Of a stretch of 64,000 bases of DNA, positions 35,081 to 43,743 are shown piece by piece. Numbering within the stretch: the first letter of the stretch is position 1; each line of letters opens with the position of its first letter. Both the position numbers and the translations under genes were made by a program. The DNA is from Sphingopyxis sp. MWB1. Its GTDB lineage: Bacteria > Pseudomonadota > Alphaproteobacteria > Sphingomonadales > Sphingomonadaceae. The stretch spans positions 496,001-560,000 of the forward strand of contig NZ_JQFJ01000002.1 of assembly GCF_000763945.1 (NCBI RefSeq). The letters are read 5' to 3'. The notes beneath the pieces were generated by a model, which saw only the letters and a list, made by a program, of their open reading frames with translations, searched no databases and was not told the DNA's origin.

Positions 35081-37051
35081 ATGCTGCGTAATATCATCTG
35101 CAATTCCGTCTCGCTCGGCGCCCTTGCACTGAGCTTTCCTGTGTTGGCGCAGGACGGGAGCGCCATGTCCACCACCAGTTCGGTCGTTGCCGCGGCTACC
35201 GATTCGATCATCGTCACAGCGACGCGCACGCCGGTCGATGTTGACGAGATTCCCGCATCGATCGCGGTCCTCGACAAGGCCGCCATCGACCGGGCGCAGG
35301 ATCTGGGGGTGACCGAATTGCTGCTGCGCACCCCCGGCGTCTCCTATTCACGCAACGGCGGCTATGGCACGGCGACCTCGCTGCGCATCCGCGGCGCCGA
35401 AGCAGAACATACGGTCGCGGTGATCGACGGGGTGAAGCTCAACGATCCCTCCTCGACCGCGGGCGGTTATAATTTCGCCAATCTGATGGTCGGCGATATC
35501 GACCGGATCGAAATATTGCGCGGGCCGCAGTCGATCCTGTGGGGCAGTCAGGCGATTGGCGGGGTCGTCAATATTGTCACCGCTTCGCCCGAAAAATCGC
35601 TGGAGGGCAGTTTCGACATTGAAGCCGGATCGCGCGAGACGGTCAGCGCCCGCGCCGCCATCGGCGGACGGACCGGGCCCCTCGCCTGGCGCGTCGGCGC
35701 GCAGCATTTCACCACCGAAGGCATTTCGGCGCTTCGTCCCGAATTCGGCGGCGGCGAACGCGATGGCTATCGCAACAGCAATGTGTCGGGGCGCGCCGAA
35801 CTCGCGCTGACGGAGAATGTGAGCGTCGATCTGCGAGGCTATTATGCCAAGGGCCGCAATGAATTTGACGGCTTCATGGGCGACAGCGCCGACTATGGCA
35901 TCAACCGCGAATTTGTGGGCTATGCGGGGTTGAATTTCGACCTGCTCTCGGGGCGTTTCCGCAATCGCATCGCTTATGCCTATACCGATACCAACCGCGA
36001 CCATTTCAACCCTGACCGCGAACGCCAGCGCAGCTATGAGGCCGATGGCCGCAACAAGCGCTGGGAATATCAGGGTGTGTTCGACCTCGCCGATGCGGTG
36101 ACCGCGACCTTTGGGCTGGAAAATGAGCGTTCGTCTTTCAAGAGCCGTTCGCCTTCGGCCTCGGCCGCGACGCCGCTTCCGCCCTTTTCGCGGGGCGAGG
36201 CGGAAATCACCAGCCTCTATGGCCAACTCAGCGTTCAGCCGCTGGACGGCCTGACGCTGACAGGCGGGGTGCGCCATGACGACCATGAACGCTATGGCGG
36301 CAAGGCGCTGTTCGCAGCGGGCGGCGCTTGGCAGCTGGGCACCGGCACGATCCTGCGCGCAAGCTACGGCGAGGGCTTCAAGGCGCCGTCGCTTTATCAG
36401 CTGTTCAGCGATTATGGGAATGTCACGCTGGACCCCGAAAGGGCGCATGGCTGGGAAGCGGGGGTAGAGCAGCGGCTGCTCGACGACCGCCTCTCGCTTG
36501 GCGCTTCCTGGTTTGACCGGACGACCACCAACCAGATCATCTACAATGGCTGTGCGCCCGGCAGCAGCGATCCGCTCTGCTTTGTACCCGGCGATCCGAC
36601 GACGCCGCGCTGGGGCTATTATCTGAACCTTGCGCGCAGCGAAGCGCATGGGATCGAGGCGATCGCGGCGCTGAACATCGGCAGGCTATTGCTGGACGGC
36701 AATTATAGCTGGGTCGTGGCCGAGGACCGCTCCGCGGGCTCCGCGACGGAGGGCAATTGGCTGCCGCGCCGCCCGCGCCACAGCGCCAATGCTTCGGCCA
36801 GTTATGAACTGCCCTTTGGTCTGACCCTGGGCGCGGCGGTGCGCTGGTCGGGGAAGAGCTATGACAATGCCAGCAATGCCCGCAAGCTCGATGCCTATAC
36901 ACTGGTTGATCTGCGCGCTGAATATCGGTTGGCCGAGGAGGCTGAACTCTTCGCCCGGGTCGAGAATTTGTTCGACCAGGATTATATGACGACCTATCGC
37001 TACGGCACGCTCGGGCGGAGCATTTACGCCGGTATCCGGGGGCGCTTCTGA
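35081..37051 (+). CDS. btuB: TonB-dependent vitamin B12 receptor
   Basis: This 656-residue outer-membrane receptor has a signal peptide (LGALALSFPVLAQ), a TonB-box-like DSIIVTATRTP, a plug domain (about 45-160; RIRGAEAEHTVAVIDGVKLN, LRGPQSILWGSQAIGGVVNI) and a 22-strand-type barrel ending RGRF, the C-terminal Phe used for insertion. ATG 35081 has AGGG upstream. Its placement directly after the cobalamin riboswitch and before cobalamin genes identifies the ligand as a corrinoid. Its stop overlaps the next start (TGATG). Confidence 0.95.
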   Translation: MLRNIICNSVSLGALALSFPVLAQDGSAMSTTSSVVAAATDSIIVTATRTPVDVDEIPASIAVLDKAAIDRAQDLGVTELLLRTPGVSYSRNGGYGTATSLRIRGAEAEHTVAVIDGVKLNDPSSTAGGYNFANLMVGDIDRIEILRGPQSILWGSQAIGGVVNIVTASPEKSLEGSFDIEAGSRETVSARAAIGGRTGPLAWRVGAQHFTTEGISALRPEFGGGERDGYRNSNVSGRAELALTENVSVDLRGYYAKGRNEFDGFMGDSADYGINREFVGYAGLNFDLLSGRFRNRIAYAYTDTNRDHFNPDRERQRSYEADGRNKRWEYQGVFDLADAVTATFGLENERSSFKSRSPSASAATPLPPFSRGEAEITSLYGQLSVQPLDGLTLTGGVRHDDHERYGGKALFAAGGAWQLGTGTILRASYGEGFKAPSLYQLFSDYGNVTLDPERAHGWEAGVEQRLLDDRLSLGASWFDRTTTNQIIYNGCAPGSSDPLCFVPGDPTTPRWGYYLNLARSEAHGIEAIAALNIGRLLLDGNYSWVVAEDRSAGSATEGNWLPRRPRHSANASASYELPFGLTLGAAVRWSGKSYDNASNARKLDAYTLVDLRAEYRLAEEAELFARVENLFDQDYMTTYRYGTLGRSIYAGIRGRF

Positions 37052-37617
37052 TGAGGGCGCGGGCAAACGCCCCTCGCGCTGGCACCTTGTGGATAACGCT
37101 GTTCACCGGGGCGAGCACGGCGACGACGCTGCTGCTCGCCTGCGCGACGCCTTTTCCGTCGCTGGCGGCGCTGGCGGCTACGCATATGCGGTTTCGGGAC
37201 GGCATGCTGCTGATGCTGCTGGCCTGGGCGGTGAGCCAGATTGTGGGCTTTGGCCTCCATGATTATCCGCGCGATTGGAGCACGCTGTGCTGGGGCGTCG
37301 GCCTTGGCACCGCTGCGCTCGCTTCGGCGGGCGGCGCCTATGCAGCGCTGCGTCATGTGCAGCTTCGCTCGATGGCGGCGCGATTGGCGGTGGCTTATGG
37401 CGCGGCTTTTGTCGCGTTCAAACTGGTCGTCGCGGCCTGGGCGCTGGTGCTGGGCGGGCTGGAGATCACGCTGGCGCCGGAATTGCTGCTGAAACAGGGA
37501 TTGCGCAACGGGGCGATATTGATCGGCCTGTTCCTGCTTTACCGGACGCTCGTCGCGGCGGGGGTCCCGGCGCTTCCCCGCCCCTCCCCTTTGGTCATCA
37601 GGGCGGCGGCGGCTTGA
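37051..37617 (+). CDS. unrecognised multi-helix membrane protein in the B12 operon
   Basis: This 188-residue integral membrane protein has about five helices: LWITLFTGASTATTLLLACA, LLMLLAWAVSQIVGFGL, LCWGVGLGTAALASAGGAY, AVAYGAAFVAFKLVVAAWAL and NGAILIGLFLLYRTLV. A short HDYPRDW segment sits between helices two and three. It does not match CbtA, BtuC or HupE motifs that I know. It is translationally coupled to btuB and placed under the same riboswitch, so a role in corrinoid or cobalt passage across the inner membrane is a fair guess, not shown. Confidence 0.8.
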   Translation: MRARANAPRAGTLWITLFTGASTATTLLLACATPFPSLAALAATHMRFRDGMLLMLLAWAVSQIVGFGLHDYPRDWSTLCWGVGLGTAALASAGGAYAALRHVQLRSMAARLAVAYGAAFVAFKLVVAAWALVLGGLEITLAPELLLKQGLRNGAILIGLFLLYRTLVAAGVPALPRPSPLVIRAAAA

Positions 37618-37618
37618 T

Positions 37619-38029
37619 ATGCTGACGCCCGTCGAACCGGGACCGGCGGTGGTGGTGTGCAATAGCTGCCGCCACCGCCCGGACGCGCGCCACGACGATC
37701 AGGGGCAGAGCGGCGGGCAGCGCCTGTTCGACGCGCTATGCCGGGTCAAAGATGAGATGGCCGCGAGCGCGGAGGTCGCGATACAGCAGATGCCCTGCCT
37801 CTTTGCCTGCGGGGAGGCTTGCACCATTCATCTGCGCGCACCGGGGAAAATCGGCTATATTCTGGGGCGCTTCAACGGCGATGAGGAAGGCTCCGCGCGC
37901 GCGATTATGGACTATGCGGTCCATTATGCTGCAAGCGCGGAGGGGCGCGTTCCCTATGGGGACTGGCCCGAAGGCATCAAGGGGCATTTCATCGCGCGCG
38001 TGCCCCCACCGGGCTTTGTCGCCGAATGA
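37619..38029 (+). CDS. DUF1636 family putative metal-binding protein
   Basis: This 136-residue soluble protein has a ferredoxin-like/thioredoxin-like Cys pattern: VVVCNSCRHRPD near the N-terminus and MPCLFACGEACTIHLR about residues 58-75, followed by KIGYILGRF. The family often sits in cobalamin operons, but its biochemical function has not been established to my knowledge. A redox role such as corrinoid reduction, or metal handling, is possible. It overlaps cobT by four bases. Confidence 0.85.
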   Translation: MLTPVEPGPAVVVCNSCRHRPDARHDDQGQSGGQRLFDALCRVKDEMAASAEVAIQQMPCLFACGEACTIHLRAPGKIGYILGRFNGDEEGSARAIMDYAVHYAASAEGRVPYGDWPEGIKGHFIARVPPPGFVAE

Positions 38030-39042
38030 CCGCCTTTCCCACCCCGGCGGCCTTTGCAGCCGCACTTTCGGAACTGCCCGCGCCCGATGGGCATGCCCGC
38101 GCAGCGGCAGCCGCGCGGCAAGCAGAGCTTACCAAACCGCAGGGGTCGCTGGGGCGGTTGGAAGAAATCGCCCTGTTTTTCGCAGGATGGCGGGGCATTG
38201 CGCGCCCGCGCATCCATAAGGGTCGGGCGGCCATTTTCGCGGGCAATCACGGTGTGACGCGCCACGGCGTCAGCGCTTTCCCGCCTGCCGTTACCGCGCA
38301 GATGGTCGCCAACTTTGAGGCCGGGGGCGCGGCGATCAACGCGCTGGCCCGCGCCGCCGATCTCGAACTGAAAGTCGTTGCGCTCGACCTCGATCGTCCG
38401 ACCGCCGATTTCAGCGAAGAAGCGGCGATGAGCGAAGCGGAGTGCCTCGCCGCCATCAATGCGGGCGCCGCAGTTGTCGAGCCAGACCTCGACCTCATCC
38501 TGTTGGGCGAAATGGGGATCGGCAACTCAACCGCCGCCGCTGCGCTGTGCGCCCGAAGCTTTGGCGGCGATGCCGCGCAGTGGGTTGGCCCCGGCACCGG
38601 CGTCGACACCGAAGGGCTAACGCGAAAAAGCGCCGTAATCGACCGCGCGCTGGCACTGCATGGGACCGCGCCACCCTCCCCCTTTGAAACATTGCGCCGT
38701 CTGGGTGGCCGCGAAATTGCGGCCATTGCCGGGGCGGCGTTGCGCGCGCGACAATTGAGAGTGCCCGTCATCCTCGACGGCTTCATCTGTTCCTCGGCGC
38801 TCGCCCCGCTCGCCGCCGCGCACGCTGCAATTACCCACCATTGTCTCGCGGGCCATTGTTCCGCCGAGCCGGGACACCGGCGCCTGCTCGACCATTTGCG
38901 ACTGACACCACTGCTGACGCTCGATATGCGGCTGGGCGAAGGGAGCGGCGGCGCCGTGGCGGTGAATGTGATCCGTGCTGCGCTCGCAGCGCATGACGAA
39001 ATGGCGACCTTTTCCGAGGCTGCCGTGGCATCCGGCCTGTGA
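38026..39042 (+). CDS. cobT: nicotinate-nucleotide--dimethylbenzimidazole phosphoribosyltransferase
   Basis: This 338-residue enzyme activates the lower-ligand base as alpha-ribazole 5'-phosphate. Seen: LTKPQGSLGRLEEIA, AIFAGNHGVTRHGVSAFPP, the core LLGEMGIGNSTAAAAL, GPGTGVDTEGL, and DGFICSSALAPL near the C-terminus. It overlaps both neighbours by four bases. It acts in the cytoplasm, upstream of CobS. Confidence 0.96.
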   Translation: MTAFPTPAAFAAALSELPAPDGHARAAAAARQAELTKPQGSLGRLEEIALFFAGWRGIARPRIHKGRAAIFAGNHGVTRHGVSAFPPAVTAQMVANFEAGGAAINALARAADLELKVVALDLDRPTADFSEEAAMSEAECLAAINAGAAVVEPDLDLILLGEMGIGNSTAAAALCARSFGGDAAQWVGPGTGVDTEGLTRKSAVIDRALALHGTAPPSPFETLRRLGGREIAAIAGAALRARQLRVPVILDGFICSSALAPLAAAHAAITHHCLAGHCSAEPGHRRLLDHLRLTPLLTLDMRLGEGSGGAVAVNVIRAALAAHDEMATFSEAAVASGL

Positions 39043-39620
39043 AGCCCTTCGCGCTCCATTTGCTGCGGCACGGGGCGCCCGAAGTGCCGGGACTGATGCT
39101 CGGCCATAGCGATATGGCGCCGACCAGCGATGGCATTGCTGCTTGCGCCGCGCAGGTGGGCGATCTCCACTTTGAACGGATCTTGAGTTCCGACCTGGCC
39201 CGCTGCCGCCGCGCCGCCGAGCATATCGGGGCGGCGCATCATGTGGAGGCCATCATCGACCCGCGCTGGCGCGAGATGAACTTCGGCGCATGGGACGGAC
39301 AGTCCGCAACCGCTCTGGACCCCGCCTTGCTTGAACGATTTTGGGCCGACCCCGATGACAGCCCGCCGCCGGAGGGTGAAAGCTGGTCGGCGCTTGTCGG
39401 GCGCGTCTCGGCGGCGCTGGCGGAACTGGCAGAGCAAGCCCCCGTGCCAACGCTGGTCGTCACCCACGCCGGCGCCATTCGCGCGGCGTTGCATCAGCTT
39501 TGCGGCTTCCCGCTGAAAAGCCTCTGGTCCTTTTCCCTGCCCTATGGCGCGCTCATCTCGCTGACTATCTGGCCCGACGGCGATCGGACAGATACGCAGA
39601 TCGAAAGACTGCAGCCATGA
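39039..39620 (+). CDS. histidine phosphatase family protein, probable alpha-ribazole phosphatase
   Basis: This 193-residue protein starts at a GTG inside the cobT stop (GTGA). It has the phosphohistidine motif LHLLRHGAPEVPG, ILSSDLARCRRAAEHI, WREMNFGAWDGQ with the acid Glu, and VVTHAGAIRAAL with the second His. This is the CobC (Salmonella naming) phosphatase family that removes phosphate from the nucleotide loop. The coupling between cobT and cobS supports that function strongly. Confidence 0.9.
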   Translation: MKPFALHLLRHGAPEVPGLMLGHSDMAPTSDGIAACAAQVGDLHFERILSSDLARCRRAAEHIGAAHHVEAIIDPRWREMNFGAWDGQSATALDPALLERFWADPDDSPPPEGESWSALVGRVSAALAELAEQAPVPTLVVTHAGAIRAALHQLCGFPLKSLWSFSLPYGALISLTIWPDGDRTDTQIERLQP

Positions 39621-40354
39621 AAGGGCTGATCGTCGCGATCCAGTTTCTGACCCGGTTGCCCACGCCGCACTTGTCGGTCTCGGGCGAAGAGTTTGCCGCA
39701 TCCATGCGCTGGTTTCCCGCCGTCGGCCTGATCGTCGGGTCTCTGGTGGCCTGCGGCGGCTGGGCGGGCGCGCGGATCGACCCATGGACGGGGGCGCTGG
39801 TCGCGCTGCTGCTGTGGGTGGGCATCACCGGGGCCTTGCACCTTGACGGACTGGGGGACGTCGCCGATGCCGCCGGGGCAGCGCATAAATGGGCGGGTGA
39901 CGCCGCGCGGCTGCGTGCCGTTCTCGAGGACCCGCATATGGGGAGCTTTGGCGTTTGCACACTCATCCTGCAGCTATGCGCCAAGCTGATCTTGCTCCAC
40001 AGCCTGATCGCGCTCGGTACTTCTCATGCCTATGTCGCCATCGCCCTGTCCGCGTTTGGCGCGCGCATCGGGCCGTTGGTCTGGTCGCGCTGGTTGCCCG
40101 ACCTACACGAAGGGCTGGCTTCGAAATTTCGCAATGTGGTCCGCCCCATTGACCTGATCCTGTGGGGGCTGCTTCTGATCGTCGCCGCGACGGCCTCCCC
40201 GGGGTTGATGCTCCTCCCGCTTTTCCTGTTCCTGTGGGGCTGGTGGCTGATCCGCCGTCTGGGCGGCCTGTCGGGCGATGGCCATGGCGCGGGAATCGAG
40301 CTGGTGGAAACGGCGCTGCTCTTTGCAGCGCTGGTCTTCTTCCAACTCGCATGA
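39617..40354 (+). CDS. cobS: adenosylcobinamide-GDP ribazoletransferase
   Basis: This 245-residue membrane enzyme joins adenosylcobinamide-GDP with alpha-ribazole, the final step of nucleotide loop assembly. ATG 39617 overlaps the previous stop. Seen: VAIQFLTRLPTP, RWFPAVGLIVG, the conserved acidic LHLDGLGDVADAAGA, VLEDPHMGSFGV, and about six hydrophobic helices. The polar motifs face the active site in the family. It is coupled to the decarboxylase gene downstream. Confidence 0.95.
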   Translation: MKGLIVAIQFLTRLPTPHLSVSGEEFAASMRWFPAVGLIVGSLVACGGWAGARIDPWTGALVALLLWVGITGALHLDGLGDVADAAGAAHKWAGDAARLRAVLEDPHMGSFGVCTLILQLCAKLILLHSLIALGTSHAYVAIALSAFGARIGPLVWSRWLPDLHEGLASKFRNVVRPIDLILWGLLLIVAATASPGLMLLPLFLFLWGWWLIRRLGGLSGDGHGAGIELVETALLFAALVFFQLA

Positions 40355-41331
40355 AGCGCGAATGGACCTGGCATGGCGGCGCGCTGGAGGCGGCGAAGCG
40401 CGATTTCGGCAACCGCGATACGTCATGGATCGACCTGTCGACCGGGATCAACCCCCACGGCTGGCCGGGGGCCGCGCATCTGGACATCGACTGGCAACGC
40501 CTTCCCGAACGCGATGCGATTGCTGCGCTCGAAGCAGAGGCCGCGGCCTTTTTCGGAGTCGATCCGGGTCATGTCTGCGCCGTGCCGGGAAGCGAGATCG
40601 GGCTGAGGCTGGCGGGACGCCTGATCGGCGGCGCGGCACAGCATCTTGTTCCCGCCTATCGCACCCATGGCGAGATATTCGCCGCGAGCACCCCCGTGGA
40701 ATTGGACAAAGCCAAAGCCGCGACGACCGGCGACGTGCATCTTGTCCTCGCCAATCCCAATAATCCCGACGGACGGATATTGAGGCCCGATGCGGTTGAG
40801 CGCTTGCAGCCGAAGCAGGGCTGGCTGCTGGTCGATGAAGCCTTTGCCGATTGCATGCCGGATATCAGCATCGCCGCCAGGGTCCATGACACAAGGCGGC
40901 TGGCGGTCTTTCGATCCTTTGGCAAATTTTTCGGCCTTGCCGGGGTGCGGCTGGGTTTTGTCATCGCGCCGCGTCCGCTGGTTGAGGAAATGCGCGCCTT
41001 GCTGGGGGCATGGCCCGTCTCTGCCGCCGCCGTGGCAATCGGGCGGGTGGCGTGTGCCGATGCGCGCTGGATTGCGATGACGCGCGAGCGCTTGCCGCGA
41101 GAAGCCGCGCGGCTCGATGCAATGCTGGCGCGGCACGGCTTTGCGGCGGAAGGCGCCTGTCCGCTGTTCCGGCTGGTCCGGCATGTCGAAGCCCCTGGCC
41201 TGTTCGAACGGCTCGCCCGCGCAGGGATATGGACCCGGCCTTTTGCCGAGCGCGCCGACTGGCTGCGTATCGGGCTTCCTGCCGGTGACGCGGCGTGGAA
41301 CCGCCTCGATGAAGCGCTCGGCCATGGCTGA
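40351..41331 (+). CDS. cobC: threonine-phosphate decarboxylase (PLP aminotransferase fold)
   Basis: This 326-residue enzyme makes (R)-1-aminopropan-2-ol O-phosphate, the linker of cobalamin. Seen: DLSTGINPHGWPG at the N-terminus, LANPNNPDGRIL, VDEAFADCMPD, and the PLP Lys in FRSFGKFFGLAGVRLGF. The start at 40351 overlaps cobS by four bases. The symbol follows Pseudomonas-type naming (CobC; CobD in Salmonella). It is slightly shorter than E. coli-type relatives because of a compact C-terminus. Confidence 0.92.
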   Translation: MKREWTWHGGALEAAKRDFGNRDTSWIDLSTGINPHGWPGAAHLDIDWQRLPERDAIAALEAEAAAFFGVDPGHVCAVPGSEIGLRLAGRLIGGAAQHLVPAYRTHGEIFAASTPVELDKAKAATTGDVHLVLANPNNPDGRILRPDAVERLQPKQGWLLVDEAFADCMPDISIAARVHDTRRLAVFRSFGKFFGLAGVRLGFVIAPRPLVEEMRALLGAWPVSAAAVAIGRVACADARWIAMTRERLPREAARLDAMLARHGFAAEGACPLFRLVRHVEAPGLFERLARAGIWTRPFAERADWLRIGLPAGDAAWNRLDEALGHG

Positions 41332-42292
41332 GCCGGTCGCGCTCGCCGCGATGGCGCTCGATGCCGTTTTCGGCTGGCCTGCACCGCTGTATCGGCGGAT
41401 CGGTCATCCGGTCGGGCTGTTTGCGCGCTGGATCCATCGCTGCGAAGCACGCTGGAACCGGGCAAGCTATGGCAACGGGGCACGCCGCCTCTTCGGCCTT
41501 CTCACGCTGCTGATGATGCTGATTGTCGTGGGCGGTGCCGGCTGGGGTCTGCAGGCCTTGGCCGCGCGATTTCTTCCCGCGCCGCTGGGTTCGCTGGTCG
41601 TTGCGCTGCTCGCCTGGCCCGCGCTCGCACAGCGGAGCCTTTTCGACCATGTGCGCGCGGTTGCCGCGCCCTTAAGCGCTGGAGAGAGCGACAAGGCCCG
41701 CGAGGCCGTCGCGGCCATTGTCGGACGCGATACGGCACGGCTCGATGAAAGCGGGATAGCGCGCGCCGCCATCGAAAGCCTCGCCGAAAGCTTTTGCGAC
41801 GGAGTTGTCGCGCCGCTGTTCTGGTTGCTGGTCGCGGGGCTTCCCGGCATATGGATTTACAAGGCGGTGAACACCGCCGACAGCCTGATCGGGCATAGAG
41901 AGCCGCGCTGGCGCGCCTTTGGCTGGGCCTCGGCGCGGCTGGATGATGGGCTGAACTTTCTGCCCGCACGGGCGGCGGCGCTGTCCCTGCTCGTCGCCAG
42001 TCTGCGTGACGGCTGGCGTGCCGGGATGCAAAGCTGGCGCGTCATGCGGCGCGATGCGCGGCGCCATGCCTCCCCCAATGCGGGCTGGCCCGAAGCGGCA
42101 ATGGCAGGTGCATTGGGGGTGCGGCTGGCGGGGCCGATTGCCTATGACGGGGTAAAACTCGCCAAGCCGTGGATCGGTAGCGAAGGGCGTACGGCGCGGG
42201 GCGAAGATATCGACCGCGCGCTGCGCCTCTATATTCGCGCCTGCCTGCTGCTATGGCTGATGACGGGAGGATGGCTATGGCTGCTGGCCTGA
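41324..42292 (+). CDS. cobD: adenosylcobinamide-phosphate synthase (CbiB/CobD)
   Basis: This 322-residue membrane protein amidates cobyric acid with the aminopropanol phosphate. Seen: AMALDAVFGWPAPLYRRIGHPVG, GRDTARLDESGIARAAIES, LAESFCDGVVAPLFW, AVNTADSLIGHREPRW and ARLDDGLNFLPARAAAL, the family pattern, and several hydrophobic helices. ATG 41324 overlaps the decarboxylase stop by eight bases. Its end overlaps the start of cobQ. Confidence 0.94.
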   Translation: MAEPVALAAMALDAVFGWPAPLYRRIGHPVGLFARWIHRCEARWNRASYGNGARRLFGLLTLLMMLIVVGGAGWGLQALAARFLPAPLGSLVVALLAWPALAQRSLFDHVRAVAAPLSAGESDKAREAVAAIVGRDTARLDESGIARAAIESLAESFCDGVVAPLFWLLVAGLPGIWIYKAVNTADSLIGHREPRWRAFGWASARLDDGLNFLPARAAALSLLVASLRDGWRAGMQSWRVMRRDARRHASPNAGWPEAAMAGALGVRLAGPIAYDGVKLAKPWIGSEGRTARGEDIDRALRLYIRACLLLWLMTGGWLWLLA

Positions 42293-43743
42293 TGATACAG
42301 GGGACAGGGTCCGACGTCGGCAAATCGGTGCTGGTCGCCGGGCTGTGCCGCTTGCTCAGCAATCGCGGCCATCGGGTGCTCCCTTTCAAACCGCAGAATA
42401 TGTCGAACAATGCCGCGGTCACCTGCGATGGCGGGGAAATTGGCCGTGCGCAGGCGCTGCAGGCGGTGGCGTGCCACGCAGAACCTCATAGCGACATGAA
42501 CCCGGTGCTGCTGAAACCGCAAGCCGATCGCACGTCGCAACTGATTGTGCAGGGGCAGGTGCGCGGCACATTGGGCAGCGGCAATTTCAGGGAAGCGCGC
42601 GCGCCGCTGCTGGACGAGGTGATGGCGAGCTATCGCCGCCTGTCGGCGCGGTGCGATTATGTCATCGTCGAAGGCGCGGGATCGCCCGCCGAGATTAATC
42701 TGCGCGCCGGGGACATCGCCAATATGGGCTTTGCCCGCGCGGCGGGGGTTCCGGTGCTACTGGTCGGCGATATCGATCGCGGCGGCGTGATTGCCGCACT
42801 CGTCGGCACAAAGGCGGTGATCGACCCCGCGGATGCGGCGATGATCCGCGGCTTCCTGATCAACAAGTTTCGCGGCGACCCTGCGCTGTTCAGCGATGGC
42901 TATCGCGCAGTCGAAGAGCGGACGGGATGGCGCGGGCTGGGGATCGTCCCCTGGCTGCGCGCGGTGCGGCAGTTGCCGAGCGAGGATGCGGTGATCCTTG
43001 AGCGCCCCGCCGATCCGGGCGAAGGGCGACGGATCATCGCCTGCCCCATTTTGCCGCGCATCTCCAATTTCGACGATCTCGATCCATTGAAGGCCGAGCC
43101 CGGTGTCGAGCTGGTCATGGTGCCGCCGGGCCGCCCCATTCCCGCCGACGCAGCGATGATCATCCTGCCGGGGTCGAAGGCAACGATTGCTGACCTAGCG
43201 GCCTTGCGCGGCGAGGGATGGGACATCGACATAGGAGCACACCACCGGCGCGGGACGCTGATCATGGGGCTGTGCGGCGGTTATCAGATGTTGGGCCGCA
43301 GCATTGCCGATCCCGACGGGATTGAAGGCGCGGCCAGCGAAGCCGAAGGGCTGGGTCTGCTGGATATCGAGACGATGCTGACCGGCAGGAAAAGGCTTTG
43401 CCGGGTGGAGGGCGAGGCGCTGGGGGCAAAGCTGACCGGATATGAAATGCATATGGGGACAAGCCGGGGGCCAGGCTTAGAGCGCCCCTTTGTAACGCTG
43501 GCGGACGGGCGGAGCGACGGCGCGGTCGATGCGGCGGGACGGGTCATGGGAAGCTATGTCCATGGCATTTTCGCCTCCGCGGCCTTTCGCGCGGCGCTGC
43601 TGGCGCGGCTGGGCGTTGCGGGCGGGGCGCAGGATCATGCGGCGGCGGTCGATGCTGCGCTTGATACGCTGGCCGAGGAGCTGGAGCGGCATGTCGACGT
43701 CGCGGGTCTGCTGGCCATCGCCGATGGCGGGGTGGCGGGATGA
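42277..43743 (+). CDS. cobQ: cobyric acid synthase
   Basis: This 488-residue glutamine-dependent amidase adds four amide groups to the corrin ring. It has a BioD-like ATPase N-domain (MIQGTGSDVGKSVLVAGLCR, PFKPQNMSNNAA) and a type I glutaminase C-domain with the Cys nucleophile in LIMGLCGGYQMLG and His in GSYVHGIFA. ATG 42277 is chosen because GGGAGG lies six bases upstream. Its presence means that incomplete corrinoids such as hydrogenobyrinic acid diamide can be accepted. Confidence 0.95.
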   Translation: MAAGLMIQGTGSDVGKSVLVAGLCRLLSNRGHRVLPFKPQNMSNNAAVTCDGGEIGRAQALQAVACHAEPHSDMNPVLLKPQADRTSQLIVQGQVRGTLGSGNFREARAPLLDEVMASYRRLSARCDYVIVEGAGSPAEINLRAGDIANMGFARAAGVPVLLVGDIDRGGVIAALVGTKAVIDPADAAMIRGFLINKFRGDPALFSDGYRAVEERTGWRGLGIVPWLRAVRQLPSEDAVILERPADPGEGRRIIACPILPRISNFDDLDPLKAEPGVELVMVPPGRPIPADAAMIILPGSKATIADLAALRGEGWDIDIGAHHRRGTLIMGLCGGYQMLGRSIADPDGIEGAASEAEGLGLLDIETMLTGRKRLCRVEGEALGAKLTGYEMHMGTSRGPGLERPFVTLADGRSDGAVDAAGRVMGSYVHGIFASAAFRAALLARLGVAGGAQDHAAAVDAALDTLAEELERHVDVAGLLAIADGGVAG

